Notes: a model not told the origin generated them from the letters alone. A DNA stretch of 64,000 nt from an uncultured Aquimarina sp. (GCA_947496555.1 CANMDH010000002.1:1-64000), one strand, 5' to 3'; numbered from the stretch's first letter, positions 8,188 to 18,752 are shown. A program made the numbers and translations.

Positions 8188-9288
8188 CTAATTACTTTTT
8201 ATTAATCTTTCTATTTCATCTACAATATCTGATGTTGCGTTGGGTAATGCCAATTTTTTAATACTATCAGAAAGTTCTTTTTGTATGTTCTCTGAAGACA
8301 GCATTTCAGAAAATACACTCTGAAATGACGAGTCCAACGCTGTTTCTTTTAACATTTTAGCTCCACCTTTTTCTACAATTGCCTTTGCATTTTTGGTTTG
8401 ATGGTCTTCGGCCACATTGGGTGAAGGGATGAACAGCACTGGTTTTGCTACAATACATAATTCGGAAACTGAACTTGCTCCTGCTCTCGAAATAATGATA
8501 TCGGCCGCTGCATAAGCAAAATCCATCGCATCCAGAAACTGATGAACTTGCACTCCATTTTGACCATTGTATTTTTTATATTCTGAATAATATAATTTAC
8601 CACATTGCCACATCACTTGAACCTCTTGTTCAGCAAAGAAATCAAGTTCTTTTTCGATCAATTGATTGATTCTTCGTGCGCCTAAACTTCCTCCTAAAAT
8701 CAATACTGTTTTTTTATTTTGATCAAGGTTGTACTTCTCCAACCCCTCTTCTCTCTTTCCTTCAATTTTTAACAGATCCTGGCGAACTGGATTACCTGTT
8801 TTTACAATTTTACCTTTCGGAAAAAACCGATCCATGCCATCATAAGCTACGCATATTTTACTAGCCTCTTTAGCTAACCATTTGTTGGTGATGCCTGGAA
8901 ATGAATTTTGTTCCTGAAGCACTGTAGGTATCTTTTTAGAACCCGCCACCTTAAGTAAAGGTCCACTTGCAAAACCACCAGTCCCAATTACTACATCCGG
9001 TTTAAATTTCTTGATCACTCTTCTTGATTTCCAGAGGCTCGCTATCAGTTTCAGAGGAAACAAGAGATTACTAAGTGTCAATTTTCTTTGAATCCCACTA
9101 ATCCATAAGCCAATGATCTCATACCCCGCCTGGGGTACCTTTTGCATTTCCATACGATCTTTGGCCCCAACAAACAGAAATGAAGCATCAGGATACCTAT
9201 TGCTCAACTCGTTTGCAATAGCTATGGCAGGATAGATATGTCCTCCTGTTCCGCCACCGGATAATATAAATTTCAATCCTTTACTCAT
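8188..9288 (-). CDS. murG: Lipid II synthase MurG (GlcNAc transferase)
   Basis: Peripheral membrane glycosyltransferase that adds GlcNAc to lipid I, giving lipid II. The N-terminal [11 protein letters not shown] motif (residues 11-21), the QEQNSFPG stretch, the second-domain GGSLGA motif and [10 protein letters not shown] are all MurG hallmarks. Length 366. The start ATG overlaps the ftsW stop (ATGA), indicating translational coupling. Confidence 0.98.
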   Translation of the reverse strand: MSKGLKFILSGGGTGGHIYPAIAIANELSNRYPDASFLFVGAKDRMEMQKVPQAGYEIIGLWISGIQRKLTLSNLLFPLKLIASLWKSRRVIKKFKPDVVIGTGGFASGPLLKVAGSKKIPTVLQEQNSFPGITNKWLAKEASKICVAYDGMDRFFPKGKIVKTGNPVRQDLLKIEGKREEGLEKYNLDQNKKTVLILGGSLGARRINQLIEKELDFFAEQEVQVMWQCGKLYYSEYKKYNGQNGVQVHQFLDAMDFAYAAADIIISRAGASSVSELCIVAKPVLFIPSPNVAEDHQTKNAKAIVEKGGAKMLKETALDSSFQSVFSEMLSSENIQKELSDSIKKLALPNATSDIVDEIERLIKSN

Positions 9289-10487
9289 ACTGCTTCTCTT
9301 AAAACCTCTAATGGGTTTTCTTCTTTTTCTTTATCTAGTTCTTTTTCGATGATCGCTTCTCTTTTGCTACTTACACTCAGTACAATTCCTATAGCCAGAC
9401 ATGTCATCCAAATAGATGTTCCTCCACTACTTATTAGTGGAAGTGTTTGCCCTGTGACAGGAAATAGTTCTACAGCTACCGCCATATTAATCAGTGCTTG
9501 AAACACTATTGGAAGCCCCACACCAATGACGAGCAGCTTCCCAAATACGTCTTCGCTTTTATGAGCAACAACAACCAGCCTGAAAAGCAAAAACATATAC
9601 AGCAACATCAAGAATACACCGCCCAAAAAGCCCCACTCTTCGATAATAATTGCATAAATAAAATCTGAAGATGACTGCGGTAAAAAGTTTCTTTGTACAC
9701 TCTTTCCTGGTCCCGTACCGATAACTCCACCACGAGCAATCGCTATTTTTGCACGTTCTATCTGATAATCTTCTTGTGTATCTTTATTATCTACGAAATT
9801 CTCGATTCTACTTACCCATGTATCAACCCTGTTAGGAAACATTCCCGGAAAAGCCTTGGCAAATAGAATAAAGAACACCAACACTATAAAGCCAGTTCCC
9901 AGAACCACTGAAATATATTTTAACGGATATCCGCCCAGAAACACCAGCATGATCACCATAGAAAATATAATTGCCGCCGTAGAAAAGTTTGCAGGTAAAA
10001 TCAACATCAATACTAAAAACACAGGCAACCAAAGAGGTAATAATGATTCTTTGAACGAAATAGTTTGATCCTTAATTTTTGACAGGTACCTTGCTACATA
10101 CGCCATCAATACCACGGCAGCCAACGTAGAAGTTTGGAATGTTACCCCAACAAAAGGAACACGAATCCACCTACTGGCATTAGCTCCTTCGATAGTCGTA
10201 TTTTGAGCCATTGTTACGAGTAACAAAACCAACACAACTGGTATCATTATTATTGAAAGCCCTTTGAAATAATGGTATGGTATTTTATGAACTCCATACA
10301 TAATTAAAAAGCCCAATACCAGATGAGCAAAATGTTTTATCAAAAAACTGAACGTATCTCCGTCTCCATACAAATATGCCAAATTACTACTCGCACTATA
10401 AACAGGTAGAAAAGAAAATAATGCCAACAGAGCCACTACAGCCCAGATTACTTTATCACCCTTTATATTTCTTAGTATTTTGGTCAT
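9285..10487 (-). CDS. ftsW: Lipid II polymerase FtsW (SEDS family)
   Basis: Polytopic SEDS-family glycosyltransferase that polymerises lipid II at the septum together with FtsI. About ten membrane segments are visible, with the conserved ISSGGTSIW stretch near the end and the loop containing [18 protein letters not shown], both typical of FtsW. A charged tail rich in Lys and Glu follows the last helix. Length 400. It sits between murD and murG, its usual place. Confidence 0.96.
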   Translation of the reverse strand: MTKILRNIKGDKVIWAVVALLALFSFLPVYSASSNLAYLYGDGDTFSFLIKHFAHLVLGFLIMYGVHKIPYHYFKGLSIIMIPVVLVLLLVTMAQNTTIEGANASRWIRVPFVGVTFQTSTLAAVVLMAYVARYLSKIKDQTISFKESLLPLWLPVFLVLMLILPANFSTAAIIFSMVIMLVFLGGYPLKYISVVLGTGFIVLVFFILFAKAFPGMFPNRVDTWVSRIENFVDNKDTQEDYQIERAKIAIARGGVIGTGPGKSVQRNFLPQSSSDFIYAIIIEEWGFLGGVFLMLLYMFLLFRLVVVAHKSEDVFGKLLVIGVGLPIVFQALINMAVAVELFPVTGQTLPLISSGGTSIWMTCLAIGIVLSVSSKREAIIEKELDKEKEENPLEVLREAV

Positions 10488-10557
10488 TTCCAGTATTATC
10501 TATTATTATTGTAATTATTTATCAACTCCTTTATGTTTAATTTTCTGTGATTCTCTA

Positions 10558-11913
10558 TTATAATTCTCTTACTGCTTCTTTAAAAAGTCTTCCTCTTTCT
10601 TCATAATTCTTAAACAGATCAAAACTTGCACAGGCAGGGGACAACAGTACATTATCATTTCTCTCTGCTATTTTATACGCTATTTCGACCGCTTCTTTCA
10701 TCGATTGGGTTTCTACTATGTTATCTACACAGTTCCCAAAGGCGTTAATAATCTTGGTATTATCTACCCCCAAGCAAATAATGGCTTTCACCTTTTCATT
10801 TACCAGTGAGTACAACTCTGAGTAATCATTACCTTTATCTACTCCCCCAACAATCCAAACAGTTGCCGACTTCATTGCATCTAATGCATAGAAGGTTGCA
10901 TTTACATTGGTTGCTTTAGAATCATTGACATACTGTACATTATTAATTTTTAGTACATTCTCTAACCTATGTTCCACTCCGTGGAAGTTCTCCAGGCACT
11001 CCCTAATAGTTACCTTTCGTATTTTCAATAATTGTGATACAGTAGCCGCGGCCATTGCATTTTTCACGTTATGATTCCCCTTTAATGATAAATCTGTTGT
11101 TGGCATGATGATTTTGTTGTTATCTATTGTTATGTTTATATTTCCTTCTTTTAAATAAGCCCCGTTTTCTATTTTTTTTGTCAATGAAAAAGGCAGTAAT
11201 CTTGACTGAATGGGATGTTTTTTTAAATATTCTGTTATTACTTCATCATCTGCATCATAGATGAAGTAATCATTAGCCGTTTGATTCATTGTGATTCTGA
11301 ATTTTGATGCGATATAATTTTCAAACTTATATTCGTATCGATCCAGATGATCAGGTGTAATATTGGTTAAAACAGCTATATGCGGAGCAAAATCTCTGAT
11401 TCCGTCTAACTGGAAACTACTAAGTTCTAACACATAAAAAAGAGCATCATTTTCTGCAACTTGTCTAGCAAAGCTATCTCCAATATTTCCCGCCATATTT
11501 ACCTCAAGTCCCCCATGCTTCAATACATGATGAGTTAGCATTGTAGTAGTAGTTTTCCCGTTACTTCCGGTTATTCCTACTATGGTTGCTTTGGTATATT
11601 TTGAAGCAAACTCTATCTCAGACACCACCGGGATTTCCTTGGCATTAAGTTTTTGAACCAACTCAATTTTATCAGGAATCCCTGGGCTCTTCATCACGAT
11701 ATCTGCATTCAGAATTTTGGACTCTGTATGCTGCTTTTCTTCCCATTCGATTTCAAAATTTCTAAGAACTTCTTTATAATGATCTGTAATCGTTCCTTTA
11801 TCAGAAACAAAAACATGGTATCCTTCTTTTTTTCCCAAAATAGCAGTTCCCGCGCCGCTTTCTCCTGCACCCAAAACGACAAGTCGTTTTTTTATTTTTG
11901 AATTAAGATTCAC
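10558..11913 (-). CDS. murD: UDP-MurNAc-L-Ala--D-Glu ligase
   Basis: Adds D-glutamate to UDP-MurNAc-L-Ala in the cytoplasm. The N-terminal nucleotide-fold motif VLGAGESG, the ATP loop GITGSNGKTTTT at 113-124, VNDSKATN and the C-terminal LLSPACASFDLFKNYEERG are MurD signatures. The reading frame has no ATG near its beginning, so a GTG start at 11913 is chosen. Length 451. The 88-nt gap after mraY contains a small GC-rich hairpin. Confidence 0.97.
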   Translation of the reverse strand: MNLNSKIKKRLVVLGAGESGAGTAILGKKEGYHVFVSDKGTITDHYKEVLRNFEIEWEEKQHTESKILNADIVMKSPGIPDKIELVQKLNAKEIPVVSEIEFASKYTKATIVGITGSNGKTTTTMLTHHVLKHGGLEVNMAGNIGDSFARQVAENDALFYVLELSSFQLDGIRDFAPHIAVLTNITPDHLDRYEYKFENYIASKFRITMNQTANDYFIYDADDEVITEYLKKHPIQSRLLPFSLTKKIENGAYLKEGNINITIDNNKIIMPTTDLSLKGNHNVKNAMAAATVSQLLKIRKVTIRECLENFHGVEHRLENVLKINNVQYVNDSKATNVNATFYALDAMKSATVWIVGGVDKGNDYSELYSLVNEKVKAIICLGVDNTKIINAFGNCVDNIVETQSMKEAVEIAYKIAERNDNVLLSPACASFDLFKNYEERGRLFKEAVREL

Positions 11914-11939
11914 GACTTCTATTCTTATGAGGATAACAT

Positions 11940-11967
11940 CCCCCTAACCCCCTTCAAAGGGAGAATT
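11940..11967. repeat. Small GC-rich mini-hairpin
   Basis: The stretch CCCCCTAACCCCCTTCAAAG continuing to GGGAGAATT has a CCCTT-AAGGG hairpin (11950-11961). It resembles 58451-58480 (CCTCC...TAACC...CCTCAAGGAGGGAATT). Both follow the stop codon of a minus-strand gene, so it looks like a dispersed intergenic mini-repeat. Confidence 0.45.
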
Positions 11968-12001
11968 ACTACTGTTTTTATAATCCATTCACATCCAATC
12001 A

Positions 12002-13234
12002 TTATCTCACTTTTAATGTGATCACGGCCATGATTGCAAGAAAAATTCCTACAATCCAAAACCTAGCTACAATCTTACTTTCATGTATTCCTTTTTTCTG
12101 GTAATGATGATGCAATGGAGACATTAGGAATATCCTTCTCCCTTCTCCATACTTTTTTCTTGTATACTTGAACCAGCTAACCTGCATCATCACCGATAAG
12201 GTTTCTATAAAAAATATTCCGCACAAAATAGGTATCAGGAACTCTTTACGTATTGCAATGGCTATGACAGCAATAATACCTCCTATGGTAAGACTACCTG
12301 TATCTCCCATAAAAACCTGGGCTGGATATGTGTTGTACCACAGAAACCCAACTAGCGCTCCAGCAAAAGCAGTGATAAAAATGGTCATCTCACCCGAATT
12401 TGGGATATACATTACATTGAGGTAATCTGAAAAAATGATATTACCCGACACCCATGCAAACAAAGCCAATGTGAGCACAATAATAGCTGAAGAACCCGCC
12501 GCGAGACCATCAATCCCATCGGTGAGGTTTGCCCCATTTGAGACTGCAGTTACAATAAAAATTACTATGGGTATAAAAATCAACCAAGCATATTTTGTCA
12601 TTTCTGGACTAATCCATGAAATCAGATCTGCATAGTCAAATTCATTATTCTTAAAAAATGGAATCGTTGTCTTGGTAGACTTTATTGCTGGGTTAAAATC
12701 AGACTCTTTCTCGTTGGTGCTTATAACTTGCTCTGTACCAGTGTTTACTTTTTCCTGCCGTACGGTAATATCTTTATGAAAATACATGGTACATCCCACA
12801 ATGAGCCCCAATCCTACCTGACCTATTACTTTAAATTTTCCGGCTAAACCTTCTTTATCTTTTCTTTTAATCTTTAAAAAATCATCGGTGAAACCGATAA
12901 CTCCCATCCATAATGTTGTGACAATAAGAAGGACCACGTAAATATTATCCAGCTTGGCAACTAACAGTACTGGAACTAGCGTTGCCAAAATGATAATTAT
13001 TCCACCCATAGTAGGTGTTCCTGCTTTTTCAGATTGACCTTCTAGACCTAATTCACGAATACTCTCACCCATTTGTTTTTTCCTAAGAAATCGAATAATC
13101 CGTTTACCATAAATAGTAGAAATAAGCAATGACAAAATGATTGCAATCGCTGCTCTAAAGGTTATAAATTGAAACAACGATGCCCCGGGGAACTGGTATT
13201 CGTTTTCCAAATATTCAAATAGATAGTATAGCAT
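12002..13234 (-). CDS. mraY: Phospho-MurNAc-pentapeptide transferase MraY
   Basis: Integral membrane enzyme that moves phospho-MurNAc-pentapeptide onto undecaprenyl phosphate, giving lipid I. Catalytic signs are the Asp pair in [16 protein letters not shown] (about 115-130), [20 protein letters not shown] and the histidine motif [10 protein letters not shown]. At 410 residues it is about 50 longer than E. coli MraY. The extra length is a hydrophilic insertion at residues ~155-200 between membrane segments. Ten or so hydrophobic helices are visible. Confidence 0.97.
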   Translation of the reverse strand: MLYYLFEYLENEYQFPGASLFQFITFRAAIAIILSLLISTIYGKRIIRFLRKKQMGESIRELGLEGQSEKAGTPTMGGIIIILATLVPVLLVAKLDNIYVVLLIVTTLWMGVIGFTDDFLKIKRKDKEGLAGKFKVIGQVGLGLIVGCTMYFHKDITVRQEKVNTGTEQVISTNEKESDFNPAIKSTKTTIPFFKNNEFDYADLISWISPEMTKYAWLIFIPIVIFIVTAVSNGANLTDGIDGLAAGSSAIIVLTLALFAWVSGNIIFSDYLNVMYIPNSGEMTIFITAFAGALVGFLWYNTYPAQVFMGDTGSLTIGGIIAVIAIAIRKEFLIPILCGIFFIETLSVMMQVSWFKYTRKKYGEGRRIFLMSPLHHHYQKKGIHESKIVARFWIVGIFLAIMAVITLKVR

Positions 13235-13273
13235 AGGTTATTACCTTCAGTACACTTAGGTACTAGAAGGATT

Positions 13274-14737
13274 TCATTTGTTTAATTTCTCTAGTTCTTC
13301 TTTAACAATATTAAAATCATCAAAATCTATTCGCTCACCATTAATCTCCTGATACGTTTCATGTCCTTTTCCAGCAATTAGGATGATATCATCTTTCTCT
13401 GCTAATTGGCAAGCCGTTTTTATAGCTTGTTTTCGATCTGTAATCGAAAGTGTTTTTTTATAGTCCTGAGGTTCTACTCCTTTTTCAATATCTTCGATAA
13501 TCAGATCTGGATTTTCAGTCCTGGGATTGTCACTGGTAAAAATTACCTTATTACTTAATCTTGCTGCTATATTTCCCATTACCGGACGCTTCATTTTATC
13601 TCTATCACCCCCACATCCCACTACAGTAATTAATGTTTCATTATTAGAACGGATATCATTAATTGTTTCTAATACATTCTTTAAGGCATCCGGAGTATGT
13701 GCATAGTCTACGATTGCAGTAATTTTTTCTTCTGAAATAAGGTACTGAAACCTACCACTTACACTTTGTAAATCACTTAATAACTGAAGTATTTCTAAAG
13801 TCTCAAGACCTAGTAATTCTGCTGTTCCAAAAATTGCTAACAAATTGTATGCATTAAAACTTCCTATAAGTTTTGTCCATACTTCATGATCATTTAACTT
13901 AAGAAACAATCCCTCTAAATTATTTTCTAAAATCTGACCTCTATAATCTGCATATGATTTTAGAGCGTAGCTATATTTTTTGGCTTTGGTATTCTGAACC
14001 ATAAAAGCCCCATTCTTATCATCATTATTGATCAACACAAAAGCATCAGTCGGTAATTCATCAAAAAATGCTTTTTTTACATCGCGATATTCTTTAAATG
14101 TATTATGGTAATCGAGATGATCATGAGATAAGTTTGTAAATATCCCTCCAGCGAATTTCAATCCTTCGGTACGTTTTTGATGAATCCCATGAGAACTAAC
14201 CTCCATAAAACAGTATTCTACCCCTGCTTTATTCATCTCTTTGATATAATAATTAATAGTCAAAGAATCTGGTGTTGTATGAGTCGCCTTAAACTCATGG
14301 GTATCGACCAATATTTTAACTGTTGAAAGCAATCCTACCTTATAACCTGCTTTCTTAAAAAGCTGATATAACAGGGTAGCTATGGTTGTTTTACCGTTGG
14401 TACCTGTAACTCCTACAAGTTTCAAATTTTCTGAAGGCGAGCCGTAATAATTTGCTGCCATTATTGCCAATGCAGATTGCGTATCCTCAACTTCGACATA
14501 GGTTACTCCATTCACCTTTATCTCTGGTATCTTCTCACAAATAATTGCTTTTGCGCCTTCATTAATTGCTTTTTCTATAAAACCATGACCATCAGACACC
14601 GAACCCTGTATTGCCACAAACACATCTTCCGAACCAACCTTTCTCGAGTCAAATTCGATCTTACTAATGCTCATATTGGTATTACCCACTACAGCATTAA
14701 TTGCAACTTTATATAATATGTCTTTCAATTCTGTCAC
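13274..14737 (-). CDS. murE: UDP-MurNAc-tripeptide synthetase MurE (meso-DAP type)
   Basis: Adds the third stem-peptide residue to UDP-MurNAc-L-Ala-D-Glu. The ATP loop is GVTGTNGKTT at 109-118. DNPR at 403-406 is the motif that in MurE enzymes recognises meso-diaminopimelate, so DAP-type peptidoglycan is expected, as usual for Bacteroidota. Length 487. The start codon is GTG at 14737, overlapping the ftsI stop (GTGA), which implies coupled translation. Confidence 0.97.
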   Translation of the reverse strand: MTELKDILYKVAINAVVGNTNMSISKIEFDSRKVGSEDVFVAIQGSVSDGHGFIEKAINEGAKAIICEKIPEIKVNGVTYVEVEDTQSALAIMAANYYGSPSENLKLVGVTGTNGKTTIATLLYQLFKKAGYKVGLLSTVKILVDTHEFKATHTTPDSLTINYYIKEMNKAGVEYCFMEVSSHGIHQKRTEGLKFAGGIFTNLSHDHLDYHNTFKEYRDVKKAFFDELPTDAFVLINNDDKNGAFMVQNTKAKKYSYALKSYADYRGQILENNLEGLFLKLNDHEVWTKLIGSFNAYNLLAIFGTAELLGLETLEILQLLSDLQSVSGRFQYLISEEKITAIVDYAHTPDALKNVLETINDIRSNNETLITVVGCGGDRDKMKRPVMGNIAARLSNKVIFTSDNPRTENPDLIIEDIEKGVEPQDYKKTLSITDRKQAIKTACQLAEKDDIILIAGKGHETYQEINGERIDFDDFNIVKEELEKLNK

Positions 14738-16728
14738 GACAACTCTAATCTTACTGTTTGATTTTCTTTTACTTTGGTTCCTGGTTCTATAGATTGCTTG
14801 TTTACTGTTCCTGATCCTTTTAATTCTACTTTAAGCCCCATATTCTCCAAAAGAGAAATAACATCCATTGCCGGCATCCCTTTCACATTAGGCATAATGG
14901 TTTTATACTTTTGAGCCTTTAGATAGTATTTTTCATAACTATTTACTACCGGCTTGTTTTCTACGACTTCATATGAAACTTCATCTATAACTGGGATGTC
15001 ATTATATATTTTTGTTGCTATAGTTTTGAATACAGGAGCCGCGACCTCGCTACCGTAATATCCTTTTTCCTTATTGGGTTTATGAATTACCACAATGCAA
15101 GAATATATAGGTTTGTCTGCTGGGAAATACCCTGCAAAAGATGATATATATTCACGTTCCTTATCCTTTCCGTAATTGCCCCAACAAGTACCTGTTTTCC
15201 CGGCAATCTGAAAATTACTGGTATGGATATTATCTGCCGTACCTCTTTTCACAACATTTTTCATCATCTCTTGTGCAATCTTGGCGGTTTTTTTGGAACA
15301 AATTGTAGGGTTAAGAATTTCTTTATCGAATCGTTCACGTGTCTTATCCCATGTTTTTACTTCTTTAATAAATCTAGGCTTCACCATTTCTCCATTATTA
15401 GCAATGGCATTATAAAAAGCCAATGTCTGCAATGGAGTAATTGCTACGCCATACCCATGAGCCATCCATGGCAACGTTGTTCCGTACCAATCTTTATCAC
15501 CAGGGTAAGGGATTTTTGGCACACCTTCTCCTTTAATCGCTAAACCAAGGGTTTCTCCTAATCCCATATTGATCAATCGGTCCACAAATTTTCTGGGATT
15601 ATCCTTATAATTATCGTTAATCATTTTTGCAAAGGCTGTATTAGAAGAAACTTCAAAAGCCCTTGCTACCGATATTTTACCATATCCTCCCCAACGAGAA
15701 TCTTTTACCACGCGATCATAAAACTTTGCTCGCCCATTTTCGGTATCAATTACATAGCTAGAATCTATTACTCGATCTTCAAGTGCCGCTACCATCGTCA
15801 TTAATTTGAAAGTTGACCCCGGTTCGTGAGATTCTCCTACGGCATAGTTTAGTTTTTCATAATACTTTCCGGCTTTGGTGCGGCCAAGATTAGAAATCGC
15901 TTTTATTTCTCCAGTTCTGGTTTCCATCACCACAACAGTACCATGTTCTGCCTCAAACCTTTCAAGTTGTCCCAATAGGGCATGATGTGCAATATCCTGG
16001 ATATTAACATCGATTGTAGAAACCACATCATATCCATCCTGTGGTTCCACTTCATTAGCATCTCCAATAGGTTTCCATTGATTTTTTGCGATTTTTTGTT
16101 TTTTTCGTTTCCCCTCTTTTCCTCGTAAAAAGGGCCCATATGCTCCTTCTAGTCCGACTCTTGTATAATATCCGTTCTCATCCCTTCTTTCGTACCCCAC
16201 GGTTCGTTCTGCAATTTTACCAATAGGATGTTCCCTTACTGTACTTTGCTCTACGATTAGCCCGCCACGATTAGCCCCGAATTTAAATAGTGGAAATTCT
16301 TTAACCCTCATGTACTGAGAGTACCCTAAATTTCTGCGTATTAACAAATACCTATTCTTATTTGCTCTTGCAGTTCTTATGATCTTATCATAATAAGCGA
16401 CTGGTTTTCCAAATTCTTTGGACAATGCTTTGCATAATGGCTTCACGTATTCTCTGAAATCTTTATCAGTTACCGTAACTACATCAAACCTTATGTTATA
16501 TTTTGGAACCGAGGTCGCAAGTAAATTACCTTTACTATCATAAAGGTTTCCGCGATTGGCAGGAATATCAAAGGTTTTAAAAACTCGCTCCTGCGCTTTT
16601 TTTCGATACATATCACCTTCGACAAACTGTATGTTCACTAATTTTATTAACACCACAACGGCAAAAACGAACATACATGCTGCGATAAAATACAACCTGT
16701 TTAATATGTTTTTTTCTTTTATTGCCAA
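14734..16728 (-). CDS. ftsI: Division transpeptidase FtsI (PBP3) with PASTA domain
   Basis: Septal peptidoglycan transpeptidase working with FtsW. One N-terminal membrane helix (residues ~12-32) is followed by the PBP dimerisation domain and a transpeptidase domain with catalytic motifs STFK at 305-308, SSN at 361-363 and KTGT at 511-514. A C-terminal PASTA domain spans about 600-664. The PASTA module is absent from E. coli FtsI but occurs in Bacteroidota and Gram-positive homologues. The best start is a TTG at 16728, 4 nt after ftsL; the N-terminal MAIKEKN fits family members. Confidence 0.96.
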   Translation of the reverse strand: MAIKEKNILNRLYFIAACMFVFAVVVLIKLVNIQFVEGDMYRKKAQERVFKTFDIPANRGNLYDSKGNLLATSVPKYNIRFDVVTVTDKDFREYVKPLCKALSKEFGKPVAYYDKIIRTARANKNRYLLIRRNLGYSQYMRVKEFPLFKFGANRGGLIVEQSTVREHPIGKIAERTVGYERRDENGYYTRVGLEGAYGPFLRGKEGKRKKQKIAKNQWKPIGDANEVEPQDGYDVVSTIDVNIQDIAHHALLGQLERFEAEHGTVVVMETRTGEIKAISNLGRTKAGKYYEKLNYAVGESHEPGSTFKLMTMVAALEDRVIDSSYVIDTENGRAKFYDRVVKDSRWGGYGKISVARAFEVSSNTAFAKMINDNYKDNPRKFVDRLINMGLGETLGLAIKGEGVPKIPYPGDKDWYGTTLPWMAHGYGVAITPLQTLAFYNAIANNGEMVKPRFIKEVKTWDKTRERFDKEILNPTICSKKTAKIAQEMMKNVVKRGTADNIHTSNFQIAGKTGTCWGNYGKDKEREYISSFAGYFPADKPIYSCIVVIHKPNKEKGYYGSEVAAPVFKTIATKIYNDIPVIDEVSYEVVENKPVVNSYEKYYLKAQKYKTIMPNVKGMPAMDVISLLENMGLKVELKGSGTVNKQSIEPGTKVKENQTVRLELS

Positions 16729-16732
16729 CAGC

Positions 16733-17044
16733 TTAGTTTTTTACAATTATTTTTTGGGGAGGTGTAGTAGGGCGTTTTAGTCCTTCCTGGGTCATCTTTC
16801 TTATTATAGAAGACTCCATTTTAAGCCTCATCAATTCTGTTTTTCCATCTACAAATTGCGTTCTTAACTCTCTCACCTCATTATTCAATCGTGCTATCTC
16901 GTGCACTTTCCGTTCTGCATTATGAGAGCTGGCAATCATTACTATAGCCAACAAAGAAAGAAACAACAACATCCTCCAATTCTTCATTGCATCATCTGCA
17001 ATTAGGAACTTTCCTTTAAGTATGTCATACATTGTTTGCTTCAT
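16733..17044 (-). CDS. ftsL: FtsL-like cell division protein
   Basis: A 103-residue bitopic protein with one membrane segment (about residues 25-42) and a following heptad-like region (HEIARLNNEVRELRTQFVDGK) that should form a coiled coil. This topology, the size and the position between rsmH and ftsI identify it as the FtsL of the divisome. The family has almost no sequence conservation. Its ATG overlaps the rsmH stop by 4 nt. Confidence 0.88.
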   Translation of the reverse strand: MKQTMYDILKGKFLIADDAMKNWRMLLFLSLLAIVMIASSHNAERKVHEIARLNNEVRELRTQFVDGKTELMRLKMESSIIRKMTQEGLKRPTTPPQKIIVKN

Positions 17045-17946
17045 ATTCTTTCTGCTATTCTTAGCTTAGCACTGCGTGCTCTATTATTTTCTTTAATTTC
17101 TTCTTCGGCTGGTACAATCAATCCGCCAACTTTTTTAAATGGCACCGATACGTTACCGTATAAATCTTTCTCTGGCTCACCTTCAAACATTCCGCTACGA
17201 ATAAATCGCTTTACCAACCTATCTTCGAGGGAGTGATATGAAATCAAACTAATTCGACCACCCTTATCCAAAAGCTCAACAGTCTGCTCCAAAAACTCTT
17301 TAAGTGCATCGATCTCTTGATTCACCTCAATTCGTATTGCCTGATATATCTGAGCCAATATTTTATGCTCTTTGTGTTTTGGCAAAAATGGAGCTAACAC
17401 TTCTTTCAATTCTGAACTGGTTTTTATAGATCCTGTTTTCCTGGCACCTACAATAGCTCTTGCTAGTTTGGGCGAGTTTCTCAATTCACCATATTCTAAG
17501 AACATTTTTCTAAGATCAGCTTCAACATACTCATTAACCACCTCAAAGGCCGAAAGCATGTCACTTTGATTCATTCTCATATCCAAATCTGCTTCAAACC
17601 GGGTCGAAAAACCTCTTTCTGCTACATCAAACTGATGCGATGAAACGCCAAAATCCCCAAGAATCCCATCTACTTTTCTCACACCATAGAATCTAAGAAA
17701 ACGCCTGATGAACCTAAAATTCTCATTGATTAGTGTAAAACGATCATCATCTATAGCATTATTTAAAGCATCTTGATCTTGATCAAAAGCAAACAATTTA
17801 CCCTCGGAGCCCAATCTTTTTAAAATCTCTCTAGAGTGCCCTCCACCACCAAAAGTTACATCTACATATACTCCATCTGGTTTGATCGCTAGACCATCCA
17901 CGGTTTCCTTCAGCAAAACTGGATTATGATACTCAGTTTGTTCCAT
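17041..17946 (-). CDS. rsmH: 16S rRNA (cytosine-1402-N4)-methyltransferase RsmH
   Basis: SAM-dependent enzyme (old name MraW) that N4-methylates C1402 in the 16S rRNA decoding site. The SAM motif is VDVTFGGGGHSREIL (about 28-42). Other family marks are DLGVSSHQ-like GDFGVSSHQFD, RGFSTRFEADLDMRM and ISYHSLEDRLVKRF near the C-terminus. Length 301 is normal. Second gene of the dcw cluster, 36 nt after mraZ. Confidence 0.98.
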   Translation of the reverse strand: MEQTEYHNPVLLKETVDGLAIKPDGVYVDVTFGGGGHSREILKRLGSEGKLFAFDQDQDALNNAIDDDRFTLINENFRFIRRFLRFYGVRKVDGILGDFGVSSHQFDVAERGFSTRFEADLDMRMNQSDMLSAFEVVNEYVEADLRKMFLEYGELRNSPKLARAIVGARKTGSIKTSSELKEVLAPFLPKHKEHKILAQIYQAIRIEVNQEIDALKEFLEQTVELLDKGGRISLISYHSLEDRLVKRFIRSGMFEGEPEKDLYGNVSVPFKKVGGLIVPAEEEIKENNRARSAKLRIAERI

Positions 17947-17982
17947 CTACTACTTTACTAATACTTCAATTAAGTAAATTCA

Positions 17983-18450
17983 CTATTCCGCACCCATTTC
18001 ATCATCAAATCCCATCACTTCTTCGGCCAAATCCGCAAAATCAACAGCCACATCATCGATTGCTTTTTCATATAGATCTTTATCCCAAACCTCAATAATA
18101 TTAACAGCCGACGACAGCACTAGCTCTTTAGTAATACCCGCAAACCCAATAAGATCTTTAGGTATCAAAAGACGTCCTGCACTATCGATCTCTACAACTT
18201 TTACTCCGGCAGTAAACCTTCTTATAAAATCATTGTTCTTCTTCTTGAAGCGATTGAGCTTGTTGATTTTTTGCATCAAAAGGTTCCATTCGGCCATCGG
18301 ATACAACTCCAAACACTTCTGAAACACTGATCTTTTCAATACAAAACCATCTTGCAGCACAGGCGAAAGTTGCTTTTTAAAAGCCACAGGCATCATGAGA
18401 CGTCCCTTAGCGTCTGCCTTACATTCATATGTGCCGATTAGATTTACCAC
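17983..18450 (-). CDS. mraZ: Transcriptional regulator MraZ
   Basis: First gene of the dcw cluster. MraZ has two AbrB-like (SpoVT/AbrB) halves and in E. coli represses its own operon by binding direct repeats. Both halves are visible: GTYECKADAKGRLMMP near the start and VVEIDSAGRLLIP in the second half. Length 155. The start is a GTG at 18450; an in-frame stop lies four codons upstream and no ATG is available. The GTG and following bases (GTGGTAAATC) match the repeat unit of the upstream operator, so the operator seems to run onto the start codon. Confidence 0.96.
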   Translation of the reverse strand: MVNLIGTYECKADAKGRLMMPVAFKKQLSPVLQDGFVLKRSVFQKCLELYPMAEWNLLMQKINKLNRFKKKNNDFIRRFTAGVKVVEIDSAGRLLIPKDLIGFAGITKELVLSSAVNIIEVWDKDLYEKAIDDVAVDFADLAEEVMGFDDEMGAE

Positions 18451-18520
18451 TTCATTTCCCTAAACGTTTAATTAGCCAAATATATTGAAAAATTTACCAC
18501 AATTTACCACAATTTACCAC
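18441..18520 (-). promoter_or_regulatory. mraZ promoter with MraZ-type direct repeats
   Basis: Three perfect tandem 10-bp units (GTGGTAAATT on the minus strand) fill 18491-18520. A fourth near-copy (GTGGTAAATC) covers the mraZ start codon at 18441-18450, exactly 50 bp, or five helical repeats, from the nearest unit. A perfect -7 element TATATTTG lies at 18477-18484, just downstream of the triplet. E. coli MraZ binds TGGG-containing units with 10-bp period, so spacing and place fit an autorepression operator with a lineage-specific unit. Confidence 0.75.
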
Positions 18521-18719
18521 ATTGTTAATAAGTTATGGCTCAAAAAACACATTTGAAACAATTGAAAACTTTAAAAAATTGTTTATCAGCACACTAGCAA
18601 AGTGCTAATAAAACCCATGTTTTAGCTAATTCAGGATATAAATAATTTGAAGAAAAAAAAATTATAAGAAATCATTCTGTAGTATTAATAAAAAATCTTA
18701 AAACTAATTATGAAAATGC

Positions 18720-18727
18720 TATATTTG
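18720..18727 (+). promoter_or_regulatory. Candidate -7 element for alpha/beta hydrolase gene
   Basis: TATATTTG is a perfect TAnnTTTG match, 25 nt before the ATG at 18753. No clear -33 TTG is seen. The remainder of the 302-bp mraZ-hydrolase gap (about 18528-18719) is AT-rich with nothing recognisable. Confidence 0.5.
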
Positions 18728-18752
18728 CTTTTAATTCTTGTAAGAAGTATTA

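Noticed and set aside
18491-18520. CRISPR-like direct repeats
   Set aside because: The units are 10 bp, directly abutting and without spacers; they fit a MraZ operator, not a CRISPR array.
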